Shown here: positions 28,437 through 37,371 of the stretch, in pieces
How the letters are laid out: each line of letters opens with the position of its first letter
Position numbering within the stretch: the first letter of the stretch is position 1
Assembly: GCF_025837155.1 (NCBI RefSeq)
Contig: NZ_CP107549.1
Location: forward strand, 1,860,001 to 1,924,000
Direction: 5' to 3'
Length of the DNA: 64,000 bases
From: Pseudomonas sp. Z8(2022)
GTDB taxonomy: Bacteria; Pseudomonadota; Gammaproteobacteria; Pseudomonadales; Pseudomonadaceae
The notes under the pieces: generated by a model
Database searches by the model: none
Told to the model about the DNA's origin: nothing
Seen by the model: the letters and a program-made list of their open reading frames with translations, nothing else
Position numbers and translations under genes: made by a program

Positions 28437-29439
28437 GACTGTTTTCCTGAGTAAGCGAAGGAATGAATGCGGGGGCGATGGACGTGAGTTGATAGCCGCG
28501 CTCGTCATAGCCGGTGACGCGGGCGATCTGCTGGACATAGCGCGTGTGGCCACGCCCGGATAGAAACATCACCAGGTTGACCGCCTCGGCGATCAACGCC
28601 CTCGGCGCGGTCAGGGCGACTTCCAGAATCAGTTGCTCCAGGCGCAGCAGTGCGCCCAGTGCAGAGCCGGCATGAATAGTGGCGATACCGCCGGGATGGC
28701 CGGTGCCCCAGGCCTTGACCAGATCCAGCGCCTCGCCGCCGCGCACTTCGCCGACCACCACGCGATCGGGGCGCAAACGCAGCGTGCTGCGCACCAGATC
28801 AGCCATGGAGACCACGCCGGGCTTGGTGCGTAGGGCAACGTGATCGAGGGCCGGGCACTGCAACTCGACCGTGTCCTCAAGCACCAGCACACGGTCACCA
28901 CTGCCGGCCACCTCGGCCAGCAATGCGTTAGCCAGAGTGGTCTTGCCGCTGCTGGTGCCGCCGGCCACGAGGATGTTCTGTCGCTCGCGTACGGCCGCGC
29001 GCAGGTGCTCTGCCTGGGTAGCGCTGAGAATGCCGTCGGCCACGTACTGCTGCAGCGGAATGACGCCGGCTGCGCGTTTGCGCAGGGCGAAGGTGGGGCT
29101 TGCCACCACTGGCGGCAGTACACCTTCGAAGCGCTCGCCAGTTCCTGGCAACTCGGCGCTCAGCAGAGGCTTGTTGCGGTGTACCTCCTGACCGACATGC
29201 GCTGCCACCAGGCGGATGATCCGTTCACCGTCGGCAGCTGCCAGCGTGCCCAGATGGGCGCGGCCGGCGGACAGGCGATCCATCCAAAGCACGCCGTCGG
29301 GGTTGAGCATCACCTCGACCACGTCCGGGTCGTCAAGGGCATCAGCGATCTGCGGGCCCATCGCCGTGCGCAGCATGCGCGTGCGCCGCTCCAGGGACGT
29401 TGCCGCAACGCTCAGCACTGGGGAGGAAGCAACAGTCAT
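28408..29439 (-). CDS. trbB: Conjugal transfer ATPase TrbB (VirB11-like)
   Basis: Hexameric traffic ATPase of the VirB11 family, 343 residues. It has an N-terminal domain (about 1-140) and a RecA-like domain with Walker A in AGGTSSGKTTLANALL near residue 160, the His box region CPALDHVALRTKPG and Walker B in VVVGEVRGGEALDLV. It overlaps the preceding CopG-type gene by ATGA and the following trbC by 29 bases. It is the third ATPase of the channel. Confidence 0.95.
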   Translation of the reverse strand: MTVASSPVLSVAATSLERRTRMLRTAMGPQIADALDDPDVVEVMLNPDGVLWMDRLSAGRAHLGTLAAADGERIIRLVAAHVGQEVHRNKPLLSAELPGTGERFEGVLPPVVASPTFALRKRAAGVIPLQQYVADGILSATQAEHLRAAVRERQNILVAGGTSSGKTTLANALLAEVAGSGDRVLVLEDTVELQCPALDHVALRTKPGVVSMADLVRSTLRLRPDRVVVGEVRGGEALDLVKAWGTGHPGGIATIHAGSALGALLRLEQLILEVALTAPRALIAEAVNLVMFLSGRGHTRYVQQIARVTGYDERGYQLTSIAPAFIPSLTQENSHDCLPSPRC

Positions 29440-29870
29440 GGACGCTCTCCCGAAACCAGAGCCTCTGCCTGAACCTCTTCCTGCACGTCCCTGACCAGGC
29501 TGCGCCCGCGCTGCAGGTGACGCCCCAGTTGCTCGACGAACTGGCTGAAGCGCAGCTTGCCCTGCGCGCGCGCCGCGTCCTGATGCGCCTCGGGCACCGG
29601 TGTGCTGACCGTGAGGTAGTAACGCACGTAGAGCGCCACGGTCTCGATCAGGATGTTCTGGTCGCGCTCCAGCCGCTCGAACTGGCGCGACAGCCGGTCC
29701 AGGCGCTTGGCCAGGGCCACCTCGCGCTGCTCGCCGGATTCGGGTGACAGCCAGGAAGCCAGTGCCGCGGCGATGATCGAGGACTTCGACACGCTCTTGG
29801 CGATCGCCAGTTCGTTCAGGCGCTTGGCATGTTCGGGTTGGATAAACAGGTTGAGGCGGGCTCGGCTCAT
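29436..29870 (-). CDS. CopG/RHH-type regulator between traG and trbB
   Basis: Protein of 144 residues whose N-terminus (RARLNLFIQPEHAKRLNELAIAKSVSKSSIIAAAL) matches ribbon-helix-helix DNA-binding proteins. A helical region (about 45-95) and a basic tail follow. In Tn4371-like ICEs a gene of this kind always lies between traG and trbB and is annotated as a CopG-family transcriptional regulator. It overlaps both neighbours by four bases, so it is fully inside the transfer operon; the target promoter is unknown. Confidence 0.88.
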   Translation of the reverse strand: MSRARLNLFIQPEHAKRLNELAIAKSVSKSSIIAAALASWLSPESGEQREVALAKRLDRLSRQFERLERDQNILIETVALYVRYYLTVSTPVPEAHQDAARAQGKLRFSQFVEQLGRHLQRGRSLVRDVQEEVQAEALVSGERP

Positions 29871-31858
29871 AGGGCTATTCCATCGTCAGGGTCGAGGGCG
29901 GCCAGCCGCGCCGCGCGCTGCAGGCGTGGATCCGGCTGGGTGGGGAAGGGCGTGGGAATGTCGTCCTCGTCGAGCAGCAGCAGGTCGCTGGCCAGCCCGT
30001 CGTGATCCGGCAACTGGGCGACTTCCGCCAGCTCGGGCTGAATGTTCGGGCCGCCGTCGTCGACGGTCTCGTCATCGGTCAGGCCAGCCGGCGAAGCGCC
30101 GATGGCGGCAGGTACGACCAGGCCGCTCCAGTCATCCGCGCGTGGTGTCGGCGCGTCGGCATAGCGGCCCGGCTGCAAGCGCGGCGCGGGCAGCACCCGG
30201 CTCTGGAAGTTGGTGTCGGTGAAGTAGCGCAGCTTCTTTGCGCGGATTGGCGCCAGGCCTGAGAGCATCACCACGGCCTCGTCGCTGGGCAGCTGCATCA
30301 CCTCGCCCGGAGTCAGCAGTGGGCGGGCGGTTTCCTGGCTTGACACCATCAAATGGCCCAGCCAGGGTGCCAGGCGGTGGCCGGCGTAGTTGCGCTGCGC
30401 GCGCAACTCGGTGGCGGTACCCAGGGTCTCCGAGATGCGCTTGGCGGTGCGTTCGTCGTTGGTGGCGAAGGTCACCCGCACATGGCAGTTGTCGAGGATC
30501 GAGTGGTTCTGGCCGTAGGCCTTGTCTATCTGGTTCAGCGACTGGGAGATCAGGAAGGCGCGCAGCCCATAGCCGGCCATGAAGGCCAGGGCCGTCTCGA
30601 AGAAATCCAGTCGCCCCAACGCAGGAAACTCATCGAGCATCAGCAGCAGCTTGTGCCGGCGTTCGATGCCGTCGGAGCCGTCGAGCGATTCGGTCAGGCG
30701 CCGGCCGACTTGGTTGAGGATGAGGCGGATCAGCGGCTTGGTGCGGCTGATATCAGAGGGCGGTACCACCAGGTACAACGACACCGGATGCTCAGCCGAG
30801 ATCAGGTCGGCAATGCGCCAGTCGCAGCGCGAGGTGACCTCGGCCACCGTCGGGTCCCGGTACAGGCCGAGGAAGGACATGGCCGTGGAGAGCACGCCCG
30901 AGCGCTCGTTGTCGCTCTTGTTCAGCACCTCCCGAGCGGCCGAGGCCACCACCGGATGGGGTGCATCGCCCAGGTGCGGCGTGGTCATCATCCGGTGCAA
31001 GGTCAGCTCGAAGGTGCAGGCCGGATCGGAGAGGAAGTTGGCAACGCCGCGCAGGGTCTTGTCCTGGCCGGCGTAGAGCACGTGCAGGATGGCGCCGACC
31101 AGCAGCGCATGGCTGGTCTTCTCCCAGTGGTTGCGCCGCTCCAGCGCGCCTTCAGGATCGACCAGGATGTCTGCGATGTTCTGCACGTCGCGCACCTCGT
31201 GGGCGCCACGGCGGACTTCCAGAAGCGGGTTGTAGGCGGCCGAGGCCAGATCGGTGGGGTTGAACAGCAGGCAGTGGGAGAAGCGCGAACGCCATCCCGC
31301 GGTCAGGCTCCAGTTCTCGCCCTTGATGTCGTGGATCACCGCCGAGGTCGGCCAGGAGAGCAGGGTGGGTACCACCAGGCCGACGCCCTTGCCCGAGCGC
31401 GTCGGCGCGAAGGTCAACACATGCTCGGGGCCTTCGTGGCGCAGGTACTGGTCGTCGAACTGGCCGAGGAACACACCCGCCGGCTGGGTCAGGCCGGCCT
31501 GGCGCACTTCATTCGCATCGGCCCAGCGCGCCGAGCCGTAGGTGGTGACCCGGCGCGCCTGGCGTGCCCGCCAGATCGCCATGCCGATGGCCACCACCAA
31601 CGCCAGCAGGCTGCTGCATGCAGCGATGCTACCGCCGACGTTGAAGACTTCCGGCGCATAAGCATCGAAGACGAACCACCACTCGAACAAGCGCCAGGGG
31701 TGATAGACCGGTATGCCCAGCAACTCGAACCAGGGTGCTCCCAGGCGGGTCTGGTAGCCGAGCGCAGCAGCCGTCCACTGCGTGGCACTCCAAACCCCGG
31801 AAAGGGTAAGGGCCAAAACCACCAGCACCTGGCCGTAAAGCACCGTTGTCGCATGCAT
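29867..31858 (-). CDS. traG: Type IV coupling protein TraG (VirD4-like)
   Basis: Coupling protein that links the relaxosome to the Trb channel, 663 residues. Two N-terminal membrane helices (about 5-25 and 65-85) are followed by a cytoplasmic ATPase domain with Walker A in FAPTRSGKGVGLVVPTLL near residue 155 and Walker B in KLLLMLDEFPALG. Conserved SYGLRAF-type (AGYGLRAFLISQSLNQID) and CHVRVTFATND segments are seen. The ATG at 31858 removes 12 extra residues and starts close to the first helix. It is first in the traG-trb operon, and the cargo genes upstream separate it from the relaxase. Confidence 0.95.
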   Translation of the reverse strand: MHATTVLYGQVLVVLALTLSGVWSATQWTAAALGYQTRLGAPWFELLGIPVYHPWRLFEWWFVFDAYAPEVFNVGGSIAACSSLLALVVAIGMAIWRARQARRVTTYGSARWADANEVRQAGLTQPAGVFLGQFDDQYLRHEGPEHVLTFAPTRSGKGVGLVVPTLLSWPTSAVIHDIKGENWSLTAGWRSRFSHCLLFNPTDLASAAYNPLLEVRRGAHEVRDVQNIADILVDPEGALERRNHWEKTSHALLVGAILHVLYAGQDKTLRGVANFLSDPACTFELTLHRMMTTPHLGDAPHPVVASAAREVLNKSDNERSGVLSTAMSFLGLYRDPTVAEVTSRCDWRIADLISAEHPVSLYLVVPPSDISRTKPLIRLILNQVGRRLTESLDGSDGIERRHKLLLMLDEFPALGRLDFFETALAFMAGYGLRAFLISQSLNQIDKAYGQNHSILDNCHVRVTFATNDERTAKRISETLGTATELRAQRNYAGHRLAPWLGHLMVSSQETARPLLTPGEVMQLPSDEAVVMLSGLAPIRAKKLRYFTDTNFQSRVLPAPRLQPGRYADAPTPRADDWSGLVVPAAIGASPAGLTDDETVDDGGPNIQPELAEVAQLPDHDGLASDLLLLDEDDIPTPFPTQPDPRLQRAARLAALDPDDGIAL

Positions 31859-32099
31859 CCCTGAACCCAACCTCCCAGAAAAAACGCACGGCACGCCGAT
31901 GTGCCGCGGGCGAGAGGTTCGGTACTGAAGGAGTAGGGGTCAAAGACCGTTTCGGCGGGTACTAAGACAGATAGGACAACACAGCAGACAGTGGTGGGTG
32001 GCGGACAAGATCAACGGGGTATGGTGTAGATGACCGGTTGGCGGCCTTTAGGCTGTAATCGGCCGATTCTGTTCGGAAAGGAGGAGCACGTGGCGTTCC

Positions 32100-32416
32100 G
32101 GTGAACCCTACAGCAACCAAAGAGATTACGAGCTCCCAGCAGAAAGAGATCCTCGAACTCACGGCAACAGCCAACATGGCATTGAAACGCATGGGCCTCG
32201 AAGGTCGCTTGGTGAGCCATGGAATGCGCTCAATGGCCAGCACATTCTCAATGAACACAACAACTGAGATGCCGAATTGATCGAAGTAGCACTTGCCCAC
32301 GTCAACAAGGATTTGGTGCGCAGCGCTTAGGACCGCGCGGATTACATCGAGAGAAAAGGCCGATGTTGGCTTGGTGGAGTGAGCACATTCAGCAATGTGG
32401 CTTGGCTTGCCGGTAA
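32100..32416 (+). pseudogene. Decayed C-terminal fragment of a P4-type tyrosine integrase
   Basis: Reading across frames on the plus strand gives ANMALKRMGLEGRLVSHGMRS, then ILNEHNN, then AELIEVALAHVNKDLVRSA, DRADYIER and finally RPMLAWWSEHIQQ, the unmistakable C-terminus of P4-type integrases with the catalytic HxxR and Tyr region. The fragment has at least two frameshifts and two in-frame stops, and no N-terminal part is present. It lies between traG and the UvrA-like gene and marks an old insertion of another element. The rest of the stretch 31859-32564 shows no gene. Confidence 0.85.
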
Positions 32417-32564
32417 CTTATCGCTGTGAGCTATTCAAGAAGCTGGAGGCTAGAGAGTAGCATCAGCATTCTGAAGGCCAACATTAAGAATCCTAAGGCT
32501 TGACTTTCCTATCGTATGCCCTCTCTGGAGACTGGGCCCACTTATAAAGTACTGGAGAAACAGT

Positions 32565-35500
32565 TCAAGGCTGCTTTTTCCCCACGAAATCCGTAATGAG
32601 ACGGCTTTCTCGTGCATAGAACCTAATCTTCTCGGAAAATCCTTGTATGCAAAAAGGGCAAGTTATCCATTTTATTAAACTGTTGATGTCCTTGCCAGCG
32701 CTCAGTTTTGCGGTGTTTCGATACAAATAAGAGTTGACTCCGCGCCACTCGAGGTATGCAGCCTCCGAATCATCGCTGCAGCCGGACTTTCTGAACCTGT
32801 AGGCTTTGAAACCATAAAGTAAAATGTTTAGCTCTTGATCGGAGAGTGTTTCAACGGCTCGCGAAAAGTCAAAGAGCCCTTCCTTGGCAAAACGCCGAAT
32901 CGTTGCCTTGGGTATTACCTTGTGCACGGGATAGGCCATAAACCCCTCATCGAGTACGGAGTGCGACCTGCTGACCCATTCCCGCAGCGGATAGCTTTGG
33001 ATATGTCCGTAACCGTTACAGTAATGACAGGCATTTTTGTATAGGTTAAAAGCAAACGTGTGAGGAAAAACCCGATCTACCACCCGCTCCCGCAAACTCA
33101 CCAAGCGGACTGCATGATAGGTGAATGCTCTGTTTGGTCCAGGGGCGATAACTACCCCAGCTCCATTCAGATACGCAGACTGCAACGAGTCCGCCTTCAC
33201 TATGAAAGACCAGGGATCGGTATCGCAGACAATGGCGCGCTTATCGATTCTCTTCCGGATTTCTTGCTGTAGAGATGCCGGAACACGTGGAAAACGCTCC
33301 AGCAGTGCGATAAAAGGATTGAAGAAAAACTGACACTCTGACTTCAGTGCACCCTCCAATGCATCCCGACTTCTGTAAAAAAATACGTTTTCGTCTGGGA
33401 GCAGAAGACTGAAAGAATTGCGAAATTTGGCTTCAAGAGCAAAGTTGTCCTGCCTAAGTAGAAACGAGGGAATCAACCCGTAACGTTTTTTGTTTAACTC
33501 CCTCGGTAGCTCTTCATCCTCGATCCGTAGATCATCTTCATTACAGGGTATCCGCAGATGAACTGAGACGTCTGATTCGCTCAACACCTGAGCATGATTG
33601 AGACTTGGGAATATTTTTTCCCTTACGCCCCCCTGAACCACAGATGTGTCATCTTTTATGCCCTTACCTTCACCCAAATCGATTATATAATGGCACCTGT
33701 AAATAAAATTGGGGTTGTGTTCAATTATCAATACTGCCGCATCGGATAGGGAATCCCTCAGTGTGTCGAACAGGTTCTTCACAGCCTGCGGATCAAGGCC
33801 GCGACAAGGCTCATCTAGGATCACAAAATAGCCGCTGGCGTTGCGTTCTTTCCGATGTGCCATTAGAAATCTAGCGACTTTGAGGCGCTGTAGTTCACCA
33901 CCACTTAAACTGTCCGTCTCTCGTCCCAAACTAAGATGAGAAAGAGAAAGTTTTTTTAGGATATCTACAGCCTCAGCGAGAAAGGCTAGTCCTCCCTCCA
34001 AAGGAATCTGGTCAAGGTCAGTCGCCAGTAGTTCCGTAAGGGTGCGGCCATCTACACTAAAAAGCGCCACCTCGGATCGGAAACGACTCCCGAAGCACAC
34101 ACTGCAGACCTGCCCCTCAATATTACCAGCACCTTGGCAGTGATCGCATGCTCCCGTCGAATTGAAGCTGAAATCACTTTCGACCAATCCTCCTTCGTAG
34201 CCGCGGGCATAAAATTTTCGTATTTTATCGAACACGTTAAGGTAAGTAGCTACGATGGAGTTGGAGGCACCGCGGGGTGGCGTGCTGTCCAACAAGATGA
34301 CCTTTTCACCTTTTTGTATAAGCGCGGGGTAGATTAGTTCGCGGCATAAAGTAGATTTGCCTGCTCCACTAGATCCGATAACAGCGGTAAATGCACTATG
34401 TGGAATACGCACCTGACCCAATTGCAGGGTTCGCAAGCTTGGGAGTTGGAGTGTGGTATATGTGAATTCAGTTTCTGGACCATCAGTTGTGCGTGGATCG
34501 TCTAAAGCAGTAGCTAATTGAGAGTCATCGCCTACTTCGCAATAATAACCGCCAAGCTCTCCAGAACCAGGGCCAATCTTTATAACCCGGTCGGCGATAA
34601 CCCGATACATCGGATTATGGTCCACGATGATGATCGAATTATTACGTGCTCTCAACTGAAGGATCAGGCTGAGTATTTTGAGATTGTCACGATACTGCAG
34701 GTTCGAAGAGGGCTCATCGAAAATCATGAGCCGTCCTGAATATCGATTGATGAGCGCTGGCAGTAGCTTCATCCTTTGTAGTTCGCCTGAACTCATGCTC
34801 AGTAAAGGTCGGTTCAGATCGATGTGATCAATGGACAATGCCGAGAGATAGTCCAGTATAATCCGTATCTTGCCCGTGACCTCATCGTACTCTGTAACCG
34901 AAGCTGGTAACTCGGCAAGCAATTTGGATGGAGTCAGGCCGAAAAAATAGTCTATGGACTTTCCATTGATCGTTACTGCTCGAGCCTGCCAGGCTAGACC
35001 ACTTCCCTCGCAGGCATTGCATGTCTCGACAGAGATAAACTGCTGGGCAACTCTATCGCTGCTGTTTCGGGCTAGCTTATCTTTTAATATATTTAGTATT
35101 GCAGACTTGCTCTCAGCACTGAGGGCGCAGTAGGGTTTATTAACATCAATCCCCTCCTTCTGTAGCAAAGCAACTAAGCCAGACGGTAGGAACTTGAAGC
35201 CCTTGTAACGCCCCGATGACGAAAGCGGTACAGTCAGAAACCCGTTTTTTAACGGGACTTTTTGGTCAATCGCTCGTTCAGCATCGTAGTGAGCAGCCGT
35301 TCCCGCGCCACCACAAGTACGACAGCATCCCGAGTGTGACGACATCGTGGAACGTGAAAACAACAGCTTGGAGGGTAGTCTGAATACCGTTCCATCTTCT
35401 AGCGCCACGCCGTGCTCGTGAAAATCTATCTCAAGGGCGTCATCGATCAACACAGGAATCGCCCGGCTTTTTTTCAATAGGGCCTGAGGGGCGTCACTGT

Positions 35501-36119
35501 CAAGATCGATGAAAACCTCACAATTCGAAACCTGTGAGGTCAACAGTTTCTCCAGTGCAAGCGGCCTAAGCGCACGCTTGCCTTCAGTTCGTAGGTAGAC
35601 CTGATGGATCCCAATACTACGCAGCAGGTTCAGTTGGCTACGTCCGACACTTTCATAGCGAGCAATGCAGCCCAGTATACGGGCCTGAGGGTGATAGAGT
35701 TGGCGGAACTGCATGATAGTCGCAAGGTCCGGTTTAGAAATCCTCCCGCCGCGGTAATGAATTTCACCTCGGCGAACGAATAGCCTGACCAGCAAATCAT
35801 TGAGTCCCGTTCGTATACCGAACGTTGATGATACCAAGGGCGTGATGGCGCGCTGGGAAATCATTACTGGCTCGGGCAAGCGCGTAGCAGCTTGAAAGTT
35901 GGGGCGCACGCAGTAATCTATGAGTTCGTCGCTCTTACGGCGTAATTTGCTCTGTCGAAGAGCTTCGGCGGCTATGACTTGATTGACTAAGGTGGATTTT
36001 CCAGACCCGCTAACACCGATGATCACAATCACTTCCGCGCCCCTAGCACAGAAGTCTATGTTCTTCAGGTTGTTCTCGGTAATTCCGGTGATTTCAAAGG
36101 CGTTCTTGTTCGCGCTCAT
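32565..36119 (-). CDS. UvrA-like double ABC ATPase with extended C-terminus
   Basis: Protein of 1184 residues related to excinuclease UvrA but longer than its usual 940 or so. Two ABC modules are seen: Walker A at 35-44 (GVSGSGKSTL) with signature SMSSGELQ near 441 and Walker B IFDEP near 476; Walker A at 582-591 (GSSGAGKSTL) with signature LSGGELQRLKVARF near 738 and ILDEPCRGLDP near 767. Cys pairs at about 265-269 and 367-370, and the CxxC pairs near 658 and 672, resemble UvrA zinc modules. An extra C-terminal region (about 830-1184) carries CHYCNGYGH and CPFC. UvrA paralogues of this kind (DrrC type) give self-resistance to DNA-binding natural products. Last gene of the four-gene operon, overlapping the radical SAM gene by 26 bases. 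AT-rich, with codon use unlike the host. Confidence 0.85.
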   Translation of the reverse strand: MSANKNAFEITGITENNLKNIDFCARGAEVIVIIGVSGSGKSTLVNQVIAAEALRQSKLRRKSDELIDYCVRPNFQAATRLPEPVMISQRAITPLVSSTFGIRTGLNDLLVRLFVRRGEIHYRGGRISKPDLATIMQFRQLYHPQARILGCIARYESVGRSQLNLLRSIGIHQVYLRTEGKRALRPLALEKLLTSQVSNCEVFIDLDSDAPQALLKKSRAIPVLIDDALEIDFHEHGVALEDGTVFRLPSKLLFSRSTMSSHSGCCRTCGGAGTAAHYDAERAIDQKVPLKNGFLTVPLSSSGRYKGFKFLPSGLVALLQKEGIDVNKPYCALSAESKSAILNILKDKLARNSSDRVAQQFISVETCNACEGSGLAWQARAVTINGKSIDYFFGLTPSKLLAELPASVTEYDEVTGKIRIILDYLSALSIDHIDLNRPLLSMSSGELQRMKLLPALINRYSGRLMIFDEPSSNLQYRDNLKILSLILQLRARNNSIIIVDHNPMYRVIADRVIKIGPGSGELGGYYCEVGDDSQLATALDDPRTTDGPETEFTYTTLQLPSLRTLQLGQVRIPHSAFTAVIGSSGAGKSTLCRELIYPALIQKGEKVILLDSTPPRGASNSIVATYLNVFDKIRKFYARGYEGGLVESDFSFNSTGACDHCQGAGNIEGQVCSVCFGSRFRSEVALFSVDGRTLTELLATDLDQIPLEGGLAFLAEAVDILKKLSLSHLSLGRETDSLSGGELQRLKVARFLMAHRKERNASGYFVILDEPCRGLDPQAVKNLFDTLRDSLSDAAVLIIEHNPNFIYRCHYIIDLGEGKGIKDDTSVVQGGVREKIFPSLNHAQVLSESDVSVHLRIPCNEDDLRIEDEELPRELNKKRYGLIPSFLLRQDNFALEAKFRNSFSLLLPDENVFFYRSRDALEGALKSECQFFFNPFIALLERFPRVPASLQQEIRKRIDKRAIVCDTDPWSFIVKADSLQSAYLNGAGVVIAPGPNRAFTYHAVRLVSLRERVVDRVFPHTFAFNLYKNACHYCNGYGHIQSYPLREWVSRSHSVLDEGFMAYPVHKVIPKATIRRFAKEGLFDFSRAVETLSDQELNILLYGFKAYRFRKSGCSDDSEAAYLEWRGVNSYLYRNTAKLSAGKDINSLIKWITCPFCIQGFSEKIRFYARESRLITDFVGKKQP

Positions 36120-37371
36120 ACAAATCGAATACTTGTCTGATGATCTTCTTATAGGATTGACACATGGGGCTCTTTCCCTCTACACGATAGAGTGGGCAGC
36201 CACCCGCACAAATCAGCCGGTACTCGCATTGCTGGCAGTCATCACTCAAGCCAAAGTGTTTTCCTCTGCCTTTCTGAATAATTTCAAGAATACTGTCGTT
36301 ATCATCTAGGTGCCCCAGTGGCTTGCCCTTCCCGAACTCGGTATGACAAAAATAGACCGAACCATCTAGGTAAATGGCTGCCGCGTTCTTACCCATTGAA
36401 CAAGGGGTTGAGTTGGGGTAATGGGTGCGTAAATCGGAAACAACAACGCGTCGGCTAACCGGAAAGCCAGCGTCAATACCAGTGCGCAGCACATCAGAGA
36501 CCATGTCCATGGTAGAAAGGAACTCAGCGGGATCGATATACCCGCCTTTGGCATCTGCCAAGCGGAAGGTAATGTCGTTCTGCACGAGGTAGTCCACCAA
36601 GTCAGGGATACCCTTATGATTTTCTGATGTTACAGTGACCATCACACTTGGCGTTATACCAGCGCCCTGCAATCGCTTTATATTCTTATCCACAATCTCG
36701 AACGTGCCCTTTTGGGTGCCCGTGTAGATTCTGTTCCTGTCATGATAAGCCGAGAGACCGTCCAGAGAAACTGAGACTGCGATATCATGCTCACCGATGA
36801 ACTCGATCATCGCATTTGTTAGAGTTGTGAGGTTGGTAATTAAGCGCAACTGCAACTCGATTCCCTTGTCTGCTAGAAGTTCCTTGAGTTGGATAACGCC
36901 CGATTTCCATTTGTTGAACGCCATCAAGGGTTCACCTCCGGCAAGTTTGACGTTAACCGTACGCAACCCGTTTATCGAAAGCAATTTGCGAGCAAGCATG
37001 TCAAACAAATCAAAGCGGAAAAGCTGCTTGCTGTTCAATGAGGGGATATAACAATAGCTACAGGCTAGATTGCAGGAATCCGTGACCTGTAACCAGAAAC
37101 TCAGACTATCTGCATAAGGGAGGCTTTTAGAGTGGTCGGAGGGATCTAAAGGGATAATTACTTGTTCGCCAGCCAACCTCGCGAAAGTAGATGTATCTTC
37201 ATCGGACTCATAAATTGCCCCCGTTTCATTTGCTCTTTTTATCAGTGCTAAAGAACGGTCATCTAGGATAACAATATTGTCTCGATGCTCTTTTCTAACA
37301 AAGAACACGCTCCCATAGCCTTTGATATCCTGTTTCTCAATGCTATATCGAGTGTTAAAGCCATACTTCAT
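36094..37371 (-). CDS. Radical SAM/SPASM peptide-modifying enzyme (maturase-like)
   Basis: Radical SAM enzyme of 425 residues. The 4Fe-4S motif is C100, C104, C107 (SCNLACSYCYI), with the SAM-contacting GGEP at about 145-148. The C-terminal SPASM region (about 325-405) has CSMG, CH, CQQCEYRLICAGGCP and a final MCQSY, enough Cys for two auxiliary clusters. The first 85 residues may act as substrate recognition. This architecture is that of RiPP maturases and anaerobic sulfatase-maturase relatives. The ATG at 37371 overlaps the upstream oxygenase stop (ATGA). Substrate proposed, by context only, to be the small Cys-tailed protein of the same operon. It is not PqqE: no pqqA is nearby and the sequence differs. 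Confidence 0.88.
   Translation of the reverse strand: MKYGFNTRYSIEKQDIKGYGSVFFVRKEHRDNIVILDDRSLALIKRANETGAIYESDEDTSTFARLAGEQVIIPLDPSDHSKSLPYADSLSFWLQVTDSCNLACSYCYIPSLNSKQLFRFDLFDMLARKLLSINGLRTVNVKLAGGEPLMAFNKWKSGVIQLKELLADKGIELQLRLITNLTTLTNAMIEFIGEHDIAVSVSLDGLSAYHDRNRIYTGTQKGTFEIVDKNIKRLQGAGITPSVMVTVTSENHKGIPDLVDYLVQNDITFRLADAKGGYIDPAEFLSTMDMVSDVLRTGIDAGFPVSRRVVVSDLRTHYPNSTPCSMGKNAAAIYLDGSVYFCHTEFGKGKPLGHLDDNDSILEIIQKGRGKHFGLSDDCQQCEYRLICAGGCPLYRVEGKSPMCQSYKKIIRQVFDLYEREQERL

Noticed and set aside
30353..31864. 503-codon plus-strand frame over traG
   Set aside because: Antisense to the coupling protein; composition is of a shadow.
31962..32300. 112-codon minus-strand frame
   Set aside because: The plus strand here encodes the decayed integrase tail in pieces, which explains the sequence better.
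36094..37371. PqqE-like interpretation of the radical SAM/SPASM gene, given pqqH at the left edge
   Set aside because: It is 35 kb away within the ICE, no pqqA-like peptide is near, and its partners are an oxygenase and a UvrA-like protein.
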